Positions 1 through 7,197 of a stretch of DNA of 64,000 nucleotides are shown here, one piece after another. A model generated the notes under the pieces. The model was not told where the DNA came from and made no database searches. It was given only the letters and a program-made list of their open reading frames with translations. Both the position numbers and the translations under genes were made by a program. This DNA comes from Sulfurovum sp. UBA4779 (GTDB lineage Bacteria > Campylobacterota > Campylobacteria > Campylobacterales > Sulfurovaceae). The first letter of the stretch is position 1, and the number at the start of each line of letters is the position of its first letter. The stretch covers positions 1 to 64,000 of the forward strand of contig DHHF01000008.1 of the NCBI GenBank assembly GCA_002403155.1, given 5' to 3'.

Positions 1-567
1 GGATTGAATCAAGGGATCGAACAAATGGCTTTCCATACATTGGTAGGCGGAACGGTATCTATGATCAGCGGAGGAAAGTTTGCCAATGGTGCGGTGAGTT
101 CGGCTGTAGTTTATTTGTTTAATGATATGATGCGTTTCAATGGAAAAGAATTAGAGCATTATGATGATAATGGAAAATTATTGAATACGTACAAAGCAAC
201 ATCTGGAAGGCCTGGAACTACTTCAAAAGATCAAAATGCTGAAGATACAGGTCCAATTCCTGAAGGTAAATACACTATTTATCCCGAAGAGACATCTGAA
301 GTTCAAGGTTGGAGTTATTATAAAAGATTATTAAGCGGGTCATTTCAAAATTTCTTTTTAGCCGACTGGGGTAATTATAGAGTCGTTCTTCATCCTATGA
401 ATGGAACCGAAACATACGGAAGAGATAACTTCTTTTTACATGGAGGTTTATGGCCTGGCAGTGCAGGATGTATTGATGTAGGTATATATGATGCCATGAT
501 ATTTAGAGGACAAAATGGCATTATGTGGCAAACTAATCCAATTCAAGTTACGGTAGATTATCAATGA
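1..567 (+). CDS. C-terminal end of a polymorphic toxin, Tlde1/DUF2778-type domain (5' truncated)
   Basis: The frame is open from base 1, so this is the 3' end of a longer gene. Numbering from the TTG at 4, residues 15-41 (GGTVSMISGGKFANGAV, then a hydrophobic stretch ending FND) look like the linker found just before the toxin domain in Rhs and haemagglutinin/CdiA-type proteins. Residues 45-187 match the Tlde1/DUF2778 fold: TSGRPG (66-71), GPIPEGKYTI (83-92), then LHGG with His146 and PGSAGCID with Ser153 and Cys156. In this family, related to L,D-transpeptidases, the His and Cys form the active site; characterised members attack or exchange peptidoglycan tetrapeptides in the periplasm of rival cells. 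The next gene overlaps its stop codon (ATGA) and is the likely immunity gene. The delivery route (type VI, Rhs or CDI) cannot be told because the N-terminal part lies outside the window. Confidence 0.85.
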   Translation, partial: GLNQGIEQMAFHTLVGGTVSMISGGKFANGAVSSAVVYLFNDMMRFNGKELEHYDDNGKLLNTYKATSGRPGTTSKDQNAEDTGPIPEGKYTIYPEETSEVQGWSYYKRLLSGSFQNFFLADWGNYRVVLHPMNGTETYGRDNFFLHGGLWPGSAGCIDVGIYDAMIFRGQNGIMWQTNPIQVTVDYQ

Positions 568-992
568 ATTATGTTTATAAAATATTATTTTTTTTGTTAT
601 CATCTTTTGTGATCATATTTACAATTGATTTGATTTATTTTTATGTTACTTTAGGAGAAATGAGTCAAAATTCTATTTTAGGAATTTTTGTTTTTTTTAT
701 CGAAATTTTTTTATTGACGCTGACAAGAAAATACTTTATGATAATCAATCTTTTCTTTTATATTTTATTAATAACCATAATCGAAATAGTTGTGAAACAA
801 TATTTAATGACTGAATTATTGCATTACAATACAGGCAATGCTAGCTCATTTTTTGATTTATTTAAAATGTTTATAGAAAACCCATCTTTTATAAATGGGG
901 AGTATTTGTTTCTCTATTTTTTATATATCATGTTAATAATTTCTATTTTTTATTTTTTGAGCCATTTTATTTTAAAAAATATAAAAATATAA
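564..992 (+). CDS. Putative immunity protein, four-helix membrane protein
   Basis: A 142-residue protein that I do not recognise as a named family. It starts inside the stop codon of the toxin gene (ATGA overlap), so the two are translationally coupled, as toxin/immunity pairs usually are. Hydrophobic segments lie at about residues 6-28, 38-56, 58-82 and 113-138, so it should be an inner-membrane protein with four helices and a short loop near 85-112. Base composition is extremely AT-rich, with long T and A runs, quite unlike the genes from 6442 onward; this suggests recent transfer. The immunity role is inferred from position and coupling only. A membrane-embedded protein would be well placed to guard against a periplasmic peptidoglycan-acting toxin. 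Confidence 0.6.
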   Translation: MNYVYKILFFLLSSFVIIFTIDLIYFYVTLGEMSQNSILGIFVFFIEIFLLTLTRKYFMIINLFFYILLITIIEIVVKQYLMTELLHYNTGNASSFFDLFKMFIENPSFINGEYLFLYFLYIMLIISIFYFLSHFILKNIKI

Positions 993-1014
993 AAAAATAT
1001 GGGCTATGTCATTG

Positions 1015-1749
1015 TCACTGACCCCTTTGACCTTTGACCATCTTTAAGGCTGATTGTTGTCTTTTTGGTTTGTGCAGCATTGATGAGGCTATGTAGAGAA
1101 TAAGCGTGATAAGCCAAGAAGCAAGCATCGTTATAACCGTATGACTGAGATAGTGATCTCCTATGAGCATCTTATATAGTCCCATGCTCCAGCCAATTAT
1201 AAGTGCGCCAAATACGGTTCTATGCTTATTTTTTTTGGTTTTGAAAAGAAAAAAAAGTGATAAAAGTGCAAAACCGCCGCTTGCATGACCGGCAGGAAAG
1301 CATTTAAATTTTTTAGTAATCTCCTTTGGCATGGACTCAAGAACCTTTTTATAAGGGTACTTTCCTCCATAATGCTTCGTATGGCAAGGGCAGGGAGTGT
1401 TTGTGGTGGCTTTGAGAGTGCCTATTGTCAGCGGGATGATGATCAAGGCAGACCACACTATAAAAAGTCCTTTTCTGTACTCTTTTAAAATCAAGCCTTT
1501 TGGCGAATTTTTAAAAGAGTAGATGTATAAAAAAAGTATGGCTAAGCCGAAGATAATAATTGCTACTTTAATACCCGTGTAAAAAAGTATATCCAGCAAG
1601 CTGTTTTTTTTATGGACCAATATCCATGAAGCGGCTGTCTTATCATAAAAGAGATCTTGGACAGCAATGTCCAAATTGCTGTACTCAAACAGCAAAAATA
1701 CAGCTGCAAGCAAAAAGATTGTGATTGTAAGCTGTTTTTTAATTGTCAT
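1015..1749 (-). CDS. PAP2-family membrane phosphatase
   Basis: A 244-residue integral membrane protein of the phosphatidic-acid-phosphatase type 2 superfamily. The signature motifs can be followed: a Lys-containing stretch KATTNTPCP near residue 113, CFPAGHASGGF (the PSGH-like motif) near residue 150, and GDHYLSHTVIT carrying the second catalytic His near residue 200. Hydrophobic helices surround these. Such enzymes remove phosphate from lipid phosphates such as undecaprenyl pyrophosphate, phosphatidic acid or lipid A on the outer face of the inner membrane. The start overlaps the end of the LtaS-like gene by 11 bases, so it is the last gene of the lipid module starting at dgkA. Substrate is unknown; the CPC motif near the first signature is uncommon and could be structural. 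Confidence 0.85.
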   Translation of the reverse strand: MTIKKQLTITIFLLAAVFLLFEYSNLDIAVQDLFYDKTAASWILVHKKNSLLDILFYTGIKVAIIIFGLAILFLYIYSFKNSPKGLILKEYRKGLFIVWSALIIIPLTIGTLKATTNTPCPCHTKHYGGKYPYKKVLESMPKEITKKFKCFPAGHASGGFALLSLFFLFKTKKNKHRTVFGALIIGWSMGLYKMLIGDHYLSHTVITMLASWLITLILYIASSMLHKPKRQQSALKMVKGQRGQ

Positions 1750-3667
1750 ATCTGTCTAATCTTTTTTTGTGAAGAGTGCTAGCCCCCTGATAGTAAGATA
1801 TTGCCTCAAGTTTTGTATGTTGGTCTGTGGATGTTTTTTTGTACTGTGTGTTAAAGACATCGTTTTTTAGAACTTTGTAGCTCTCTATCTTTTTCCCCGG
1901 TGATAAAATCGTCAGTATATTGTCTTTGTAGAGACCGAGCTTTTGATATGTTCCTACAAAAGCTCTCTCTTCAAAGGAATTATCCAGTATGTCTTTGCCG
2001 TAAAACTTGCTTTCATACGACCAGTTAAGTATTCCAAAAAGTGTAGGCATGATATCTATTTGGCTTGCAATTTTGCTTATAACTTGAGGTTTTATGATTT
2101 GCGGAGCGTATATTATCATCGGTATATGGTATTTATCAAGCGGAAGTTCTGACTTGCCCGCACTTGACGCACAGTGGTCAGCTACTATGACAAAGATAGT
2201 GTTTTTGAACCACGGCTTCTTTTTGGCTTTTGCTAAAAAATCGCCAATTGCGTAGTCTGTATATTTTACCGCGCCGTCCCTGCCTGTATGTGAAGGTATG
2301 TCTATTTTCCCATCCGGATAGTCGTAGGGGCGGTGGTTGGATGTCGTCATGATGAAGTTCATGAACGGTTTGTGTGCCTTGTACGAGGCGTCGGCCTCTT
2401 TGAGTGTTTTGTTCAGCAGATCTTCGTCGCATACTCCCCATACGGTATGGAAGGTGTCCTCTTCGTCGGTAAAATCGGTTCTGTCCACTATATCAAAGCC
2501 GTTGTTTGAGAAAAACTCGTTCATATTGTCGAAGTAGCCGTGGCCGCCGTAGATGAACTTGGTCTCATACCCTTTGTTCTTGAATATGAAGCCGCTTGAG
2601 AACATGCCGTGGTTGTCGGGCCTTTTTACGATGGAGCGGCCCGGAGTCGGAGGAATTGAGAGCGTTACGGCTTCCATCCCTCTCACAGTTCGAGTTCCTG
2701 TTGCATAAAAATTACTGAAAAAAAGGCTCTTTTTTGCAATTGCGTCAAGGTTTGGAGTTAGGCCTTTTTGTCCGTTTAAAGACTCAAGAAATTTTCCGCT
2801 GAGACTCTCAACCATAAGAATCATGACATTATAGTCCTTCTCCTCGCCTTTATTTGCTATCTGGCGGACGATATCGTTATCTTTTGGATGGACAAATACG
2901 CTGTTTTTAGTGCTCAAAGTGTCCTTAAGGTTTGAAAAAATCTCTTTTTCGTCTTCTTTTGCATAAAAACTGTCATAGTCAAGGGAGTTGTTTCTAAAAG
3001 CGGCAAAAAGTGAATAAAGCCCTGATTTGCCCAGCTCGTTGATATATTGGTTTTGCGAGATATTTATGAGATCTTGAGAGACACCTATTGAGAATATAGT
3101 CGGAAGCATCATGTAAAATACTGCCGGCTTTAGTCGCAGCCTAAAGCCTTTTTCGTCTTTTAAGATGTTGTCAATATATCCAAGTTTGTAGATAACGTAA
3201 AAAAACACGGCTGCTATAATGGCTATAATACTGATAAGTATACCTATAGGAAATGATTCTTTTATATTGCCAATTACTTCGGTTGTATATACAAGATAGT
3301 CAACGGCGATAAAATTAAATCTTACGCCAAACTCATCCCAGAAAAACCACTCACTGAATGAGTAAAATACCAATGCAAAAAGCAAAAGATAGAGAAATGT
3401 AAATGTTATGTATTTATGAATGATATGCCCAAAGAACTTTTGTGGTATAAGAAGCAGATAGATAATAAAAGGTATCACAAGGTAGCTTGCGGCGGCAAAA
3501 TCAAAAAAGGCACCTACGAGATAAATTTGTATCAATTCTATTGGCGATATATCGAGCATATCGATTGATTTTATCAAAAGAATCGTTCGTGTTACCGCAG
3601 AGAGTATCAAAAAGAGGGAGAAGACCAGTAAAATAAAGTCGAATCTGCCATGTAAGTTTTTTCGCAT
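1739..3667 (-). CDS. LtaS-like (LTA synthase family) sulfatase-fold phosphotransferase
   Basis: A 642-residue protein with about five N-terminal membrane helices (residues 10-210) followed by an extracytoplasmic alkaline-phosphatase/sulfatase domain. Visible motifs are MILMVESLSG (first metal-site Glu), GTRTVRG with the presumed catalytic Thr near 324, TTSNHRPYDYP, and VIVADHCAS near 497. This is the architecture of lipoteichoic-acid synthase and of MdoB/OpgB-type enzymes, which take phosphoglycerol from phosphatidylglycerol and release diacylglycerol. A Gram-negative organism makes no LTA, so the acceptor may be a periplasmic glycan, lipid A or another envelope component; a phosphoethanolamine transferase role cannot be excluded. 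AAGGA lies 7 bases before the ATG. Diacylglycerol kinase in the same cluster would recycle the by-product. Confidence 0.85.
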   Translation of the reverse strand: MRKNLHGRFDFILLVFSLFLILSAVTRTILLIKSIDMLDISPIELIQIYLVGAFFDFAAASYLVIPFIIYLLLIPQKFFGHIIHKYITFTFLYLLLFALVFYSFSEWFFWDEFGVRFNFIAVDYLVYTTEVIGNIKESFPIGILISIIAIIAAVFFYVIYKLGYIDNILKDEKGFRLRLKPAVFYMMLPTIFSIGVSQDLINISQNQYINELGKSGLYSLFAAFRNNSLDYDSFYAKEDEKEIFSNLKDTLSTKNSVFVHPKDNDIVRQIANKGEEKDYNVMILMVESLSGKFLESLNGQKGLTPNLDAIAKKSLFFSNFYATGTRTVRGMEAVTLSIPPTPGRSIVKRPDNHGMFSSGFIFKNKGYETKFIYGGHGYFDNMNEFFSNNGFDIVDRTDFTDEEDTFHTVWGVCDEDLLNKTLKEADASYKAHKPFMNFIMTTSNHRPYDYPDGKIDIPSHTGRDGAVKYTDYAIGDFLAKAKKKPWFKNTIFVIVADHCASSAGKSELPLDKYHIPMIIYAPQIIKPQVISKIASQIDIMPTLFGILNWSYESKFYGKDILDNSFEERAFVGTYQKLGLYKDNILTILSPGKKIESYKVLKNDVFNTQYKKTSTDQHTKLEAISYYQGASTLHKKRLDRYDN

Positions 3668-3724
3668 TTAATATCCTTGAAGAATAATATTGTCCAAGAA
3701 TATTAAAGTAGAGAGATGAAAATC

Positions 3725-5149
3725 CTATGAATTAATTATTAATTTTTGTTCATCAATCTTTGGTATTTTGATTAGTACTTTTGTCCCAATGCCAAAAGTA
3801 CTTTGTATCTCGATATCATAGTGATGGATGTCTAATATCATCTTCACAATGGCAAGGCCGAGCCCAGTTCCGGATTCCGAGGCTTTGCGCGAACGGGCTT
3901 TGTCAGCTCTGTAAAAACGATCGAACACGAAAGGGAGGTCTTCTTTGGCTATGCCGCAGCCGTGGTCCTCTATGATAAGCAGGTATTTGTTGTCTGAGTC
4001 ACTCATACCTATCTCTACCTCTGCACCATGTGCGCTGTATATTACCGAGTTTCTGAGTATGTTCTCGATAGCTATCCTTAAGAGAGTCTCGTTGGCGTAG
4101 ATAGTGGAGGGGATGATGTTTTTTATATTTACATGTACGGATCTTCTTGATGCGAACCTGTTTATTTGCGATACTATATCCGGGATCAGCTCGTCGAGAT
4201 AGAGCTCCGTGAAGTTCTTGCTGAGTTCGGCGGTGTCTTTTTTGGTAAGCAAGAAAAGCTGGTCTATCGTCTCTTGTACGCGAATCGTCTCTACAAGCAC
4301 GTCTTCTAGCACGTTTTTATACTCCTGCGGCGATCTCTCCTGCCTCAGGCATACCTCTACTTCGCCCCTGATGACCGTAAGCGGCGTCTTTAGCTCGTGC
4401 GAGGCGTCGCTGCTGAAAGAGGATATCCTTTTAAACGACTCTTCAAGGTTGTCCAAAAGCCTATTAAAGGTTTCTACAAGTTCATTTATCTCGGTAGGTA
4501 TCTTCTTTGCGTCGATGCGTTTGCAAAGGTTGTTGGCCGAGATGGAGTTGACCGACCTGATGACATCTTTGACCGGCTGGAGCGTTCTGTTGATGAGTGT
4601 GTTGGCAATGAACAAAAAGATGATGAGAATGACGGGGTTGGCTATCGCAAGACTTATCAGCAAGCCTTTTAGGTATGGCGAGTTCGTACTTTTTTCCATG
4701 GCAAGCTGGAAAAATATCTTTGTATCGTCTTCATCGAACAAAAGCATGGAGCTTACGCGATAGCTCTCTTTGTCGAAGTAATATATGCTCCGTAGATGCC
4801 CCATTTCATTGAGAGGTATGTCAAAAAGCTCTGCATGTTTTAAAGATGATACGCTCTCTTTGTCTATTTTGTTTGTTTTTTTATTGTAATGGACAATTTT
4901 GATATACAGCGGCGCTATCCCGAACTCATCGTAGAGTTCATCCGCGACCTCTTTTGCATGAAGCTCTTTTTTCTCTTTAAAATCGGGGATAACATCCATG
5001 CTTATTATCTTGAGCATTGTATTTAGATTGTCGGAGAGCCCCTTTTTTGCGGTCATGTATATGAATACGCTAAAACCAGAGAGCACGATGATGTTTGCTA
5101 TCATGAAAAAGAAGAGCAGTTTTAGTTTTAGGCTTTTAAACATGTTCAT
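3725..5149 (-). CDS. Membrane sensor histidine kinase
   Basis: A 474-residue classical sensor kinase. One helix at residues 10-33, a periplasmic domain of about 125 residues, a second helix near 163-185, HAMP at about 186-240, HisKA with SHELKTP (His near 252), and HATPase_c with N box (IENILRNS), DHGCGI (G1), DRFYRADKAR and GTGLGLAIVK (G2). It overlaps the response-regulator gene by 14 bases and is its partner. Position between the regulator and the LtaS-like gene suggests it senses envelope or lipid state, but the periplasmic domain gives no clue to the ligand. A second ATG two codons in is an equally possible start. Confidence 0.93.
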   Translation of the reverse strand: MNMFKSLKLKLLFFFMIANIIVLSGFSVFIYMTAKKGLSDNLNTMLKIISMDVIPDFKEKKELHAKEVADELYDEFGIAPLYIKIVHYNKKTNKIDKESVSSLKHAELFDIPLNEMGHLRSIYYFDKESYRVSSMLLFDEDDTKIFFQLAMEKSTNSPYLKGLLISLAIANPVILIIFLFIANTLINRTLQPVKDVIRSVNSISANNLCKRIDAKKIPTEINELVETFNRLLDNLEESFKRISSFSSDASHELKTPLTVIRGEVEVCLRQERSPQEYKNVLEDVLVETIRVQETIDQLFLLTKKDTAELSKNFTELYLDELIPDIVSQINRFASRRSVHVNIKNIIPSTIYANETLLRIAIENILRNSVIYSAHGAEVEIGMSDSDNKYLLIIEDHGCGIAKEDLPFVFDRFYRADKARSRKASESGTGLGLAIVKMILDIHHYDIEIQSTFGIGTKVLIKIPKIDEQKLIINS

Positions 5150-5810
5150 CGCTTAGCATGTATCCCGAACCGCGCACGGTATGGATAAGTTTTGTGTCGT
5201 GGGATTTGTCTATCTTGTTGCGCAGTCTGTAGATATACACGCTTATAATGTTGCTCATCATATCTTGTGCCATATCGCTTATGCTGTCCTTTATGACGGT
5301 TTCGCTCAAAAGCCTTTTTTTGTTTCTGGCCAACAGCTCCAAAAGAGCGTACTCTTTGCTTGTAAGCGTTATCTTTTGGCCCGCGCGAGTGACCTCACGG
5401 CGGTTTAGGTCTATTTTGAGGTCAGCTATCTCAATCACTACCGATGAGGTCGAGTTGTTCCGTAGCTGTACACGTATGCGGGCAAGTAGTTCTTCAAAAG
5501 CAAAAGGTTTTGTAAGATAGTCGTTTGCGCCTCTGTCAAGTCCGTCGATCTTGTCTTCAAGCCTGTTTCTGGCAGTGAGCATGATGATGGGGGTAGTGAT
5601 GTTTTTGTCTCTGATTTTTTTGCATACTTCCATTCCGTCCGAACCTGGAAGCATGATGTCAAGTATGATGATGTCGTATTTGTTGATCTGTGCAAGATAT
5701 ATCGCTTCATCACCATGGTAGGTCACATCCACACTGTAAGACTCCTCTTGCAGTCCCTGTCTGATAAAAGAGGCGATTTTTATATCGTCTTCTACAACCA
5801 GTATGCGCAT
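5136..5810 (-). CDS. OmpR-family response regulator
   Basis: Receiver domain (MRILVVEDD, phospho-acceptor Asp near 51 in IILDIMLPG, TARN with the conserved Thr, and TKPF with the conserved Lys) followed by a winged-helix DNA-binding domain ending VIHTVRGSGYMLSDE-like. I chose the ATG at 5810, which gives the standard MRILVVEDD start of the family and lies 5 bases after the dgkA stop codon; an upstream ATG at 5846 would add 12 residues and overlap dgkA. It forms a two-component pair with the kinase encoded immediately downstream. Its likely targets include its own cluster, but no operator could be recognised. Confidence 0.93.
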   Translation of the reverse strand: MRILVVEDDIKIASFIRQGLQEESYSVDVTYHGDEAIYLAQINKYDIIILDIMLPGSDGMEVCKKIRDKNITTPIIMLTARNRLEDKIDGLDRGANDYLTKPFAFEELLARIRVQLRNNSTSSVVIEIADLKIDLNRREVTRAGQKITLTSKEYALLELLARNKKRLLSETVIKDSISDMAQDMMSNIISVYIYRLRNKIDKSHDTKLIHTVRGSGYMLSDEHV

Positions 5811-5815
5811 CGGTG

Positions 5816-6175
5816 TTATAAAATATCTGTAAGTATTATTGTCCATGTCAGGGCGAACATGACAATGCTTAAAAAAACGATCGCACTCCCGGCATCTTTG
5901 GCGCGTCCTGCCATATGGTGATGCTCCAGTGTAACCAGATCAACAGTTCGTTCGATGGCGCTGTTTACAGCTTCTGCTATGAGCATTCCCATCAGCGACA
6001 TAAACATCAAAGCTTTGTGTATGTAAGTGGTGTCGATGAAGATTATAACGGGGAAAAGCACCGCCGCTGTCAAAAGCTCCAGCCTAAACGATGATTCGGT
6101 ACGTACTAGGTCATTCAATCCTTTTAAGGCATAAGAGGTGTTTCTAAAAATGCTGTATTTCGGCTGATTTCTCAA
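5816..6175 (-). CDS. dgkA: Diacylglycerol kinase
   Basis: A small three-helix inner-membrane enzyme that phosphorylates diacylglycerol to phosphatidic acid. The family signature is clear: EAVNSAIERTVDLVT, then AGRAKDAGSAIV with the catalytic Glu and nucleotide-site residues. I chose the TTG at 6175 because GGAG lies 6 bases before it and the resulting 119 residues match the usual size; an ATG at 6208 would add 11 residues but has no visible ribosome-binding site. It is the first gene of the minus-strand cluster dgkA - response regulator - kinase - LtaS-like - PAP2. In Campylobacter, dgkA also sits beside a sulfatase-fold envelope transferase (eptC), which agrees with a role in recycling diacylglycerol. 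Confidence 0.92.
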   Translation of the reverse strand: MRNQPKYSIFRNTSYALKGLNDLVRTESSFRLELLTAAVLFPVIIFIDTTYIHKALMFMSLMGMLIAEAVNSAIERTVDLVTLEHHHMAGRAKDAGSAIVFLSIVMFALTWTIILTDIL

Positions 6176-6441
6176 TTGACACTCCGCTGATCTTTGTAAA
6201 AAAGTCATTGCTTTTAGGTATTATAATAAAATATAAAGATTAAGACAATATGAATAGAGTATGAATTTTTATTCATAATAAAGCAGTGCAGAGCTGTTTG
6301 TTGAAAGTGTATTTTCTATTGTATTTGATTCATTCTGTTGTATTTTTTATGAACAAGAAACGTTTAAATCATTACCAAAAATTTTTATGGCATTATGATA
6401 AAATTGAAATTATGGCAAAATAAGACAAAAAGGAGAAAATG

Positions 6442-7008
6442 ATGGCAAGTGTATTGGTTCCTTTGGCGGAAGGATTTGAAGAGGTTGAAGCGGTATCGCT
6501 CATCGATGTGATGCGAAGAGGCGGGATAGAGGTTTGTGTAGCACATCTGGGCGATCAAGCAGCAACCGATTTGGTGACCGGAGCAAACGGCATTACCATC
6601 AAAGCCGATAATTCTATTTACAATGTGATAGTTGATGATTTTGATATGATAGTACTTCCTGGAGGATGGGGAGGGACGCATCAGCTGGCAGAAAACGAAA
6701 AAGTGCAGAATCTGCTGAGGGAATTTAAAGCCAAAGACAAACGGATAGGCGCTATCTGTGCGGCACCCTATGCGCTAAAACAAGCAGGAGTTCTCGGGAA
6801 GCACTATACGTGCTATCCCGGTTCAAAAGATGAAGTCAACCATCCGGGTTATAGAGACGATTTGCAGGTTGTGGAGGACGGCAAGATCCTTACTTCAAGA
6901 GGGCCGGGAACGGCACTCTGTTTTGGCCTTGAAATTGTAAAACGTCTGGTCGGCGCTGAGAGTTACCATGCGATCAAAGAGGGGATGCTGCTTGATTTTT
7001 GCAATTAA
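6442..7008 (+). CDS. DJ-1/PfpI-family protein (YajL-like)
   Basis: A 188-residue single-domain protein of the DJ-1/ThiJ/PfpI superfamily. It has GFEEVEA near the N-terminus (the Glu that assists the nucleophile), VLPGGWGG, and GAICAAPYAL with the nucleophilic Cys near 104 at the elbow. Members act as glyoxalases or deglycases, or as chaperones protecting against oxidative and carbonyl stress; YajL is the nearest familiar type. The second of two adjacent ATG codons (6442) is preferred because AGGAG at 6431-6435 is then 6 bases away rather than 3. The gene stands alone, divergent from dgkA. Confidence 0.9.
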   Translation: MASVLVPLAEGFEEVEAVSLIDVMRRGGIEVCVAHLGDQAATDLVTGANGITIKADNSIYNVIVDDFDMIVLPGGWGGTHQLAENEKVQNLLREFKAKDKRIGAICAAPYALKQAGVLGKHYTCYPGSKDEVNHPGYRDDLQVVEDGKILTSRGPGTALCFGLEIVKRLVGAESYHAIKEGMLLDFCN

Positions 7009-7093
7009 AAAACAAAATTGAATGATTTGGGAGTTGATTGCCCAAAAGGGATGTCTTTCGGTTAGGAAGCTTTTTTGGCTTTTTAATCGAAAA

Positions 7094-7110
7094 TTTGCTA
7101 TATTATAAAT
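7094..7110 (+). promoter_or_regulatory. Probable -10 region for dnaE
   Basis: TTTGCTATATTATAAAT lies about 90 bases before dnaE. It resembles the extended -10 element seen elsewhere in the window, with TATATT and TATAAA overlapping. No -35 box is evident, which is usual for Campylobacterota. Confidence 0.4.
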
Positions 7111-7197
7111 CTTAAACAAGTTGTTTGTTGTAAAGTCTTCTATTAAAACAAAAGATTACAAAATATATCAATTCTACACCCAATAAAAAGGCAGCAA

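Noticed and set aside
1739..3667. Calling the sulfatase-fold protein a true sulfatase
   Set aside because: The N-terminal membrane helices and a GTRTVRG nucleophile region fit the LtaS/MdoB transferases; the Cys/Ser-x-Pro-x-Arg sulfatase motif is missing.
4209..4763. 184-codon plus-strand reading frame opposite the histidine kinase gene
   Set aside because: Ser/Leu-rich product typical of an antisense shadow; the kinase on the other strand has every expected motif.
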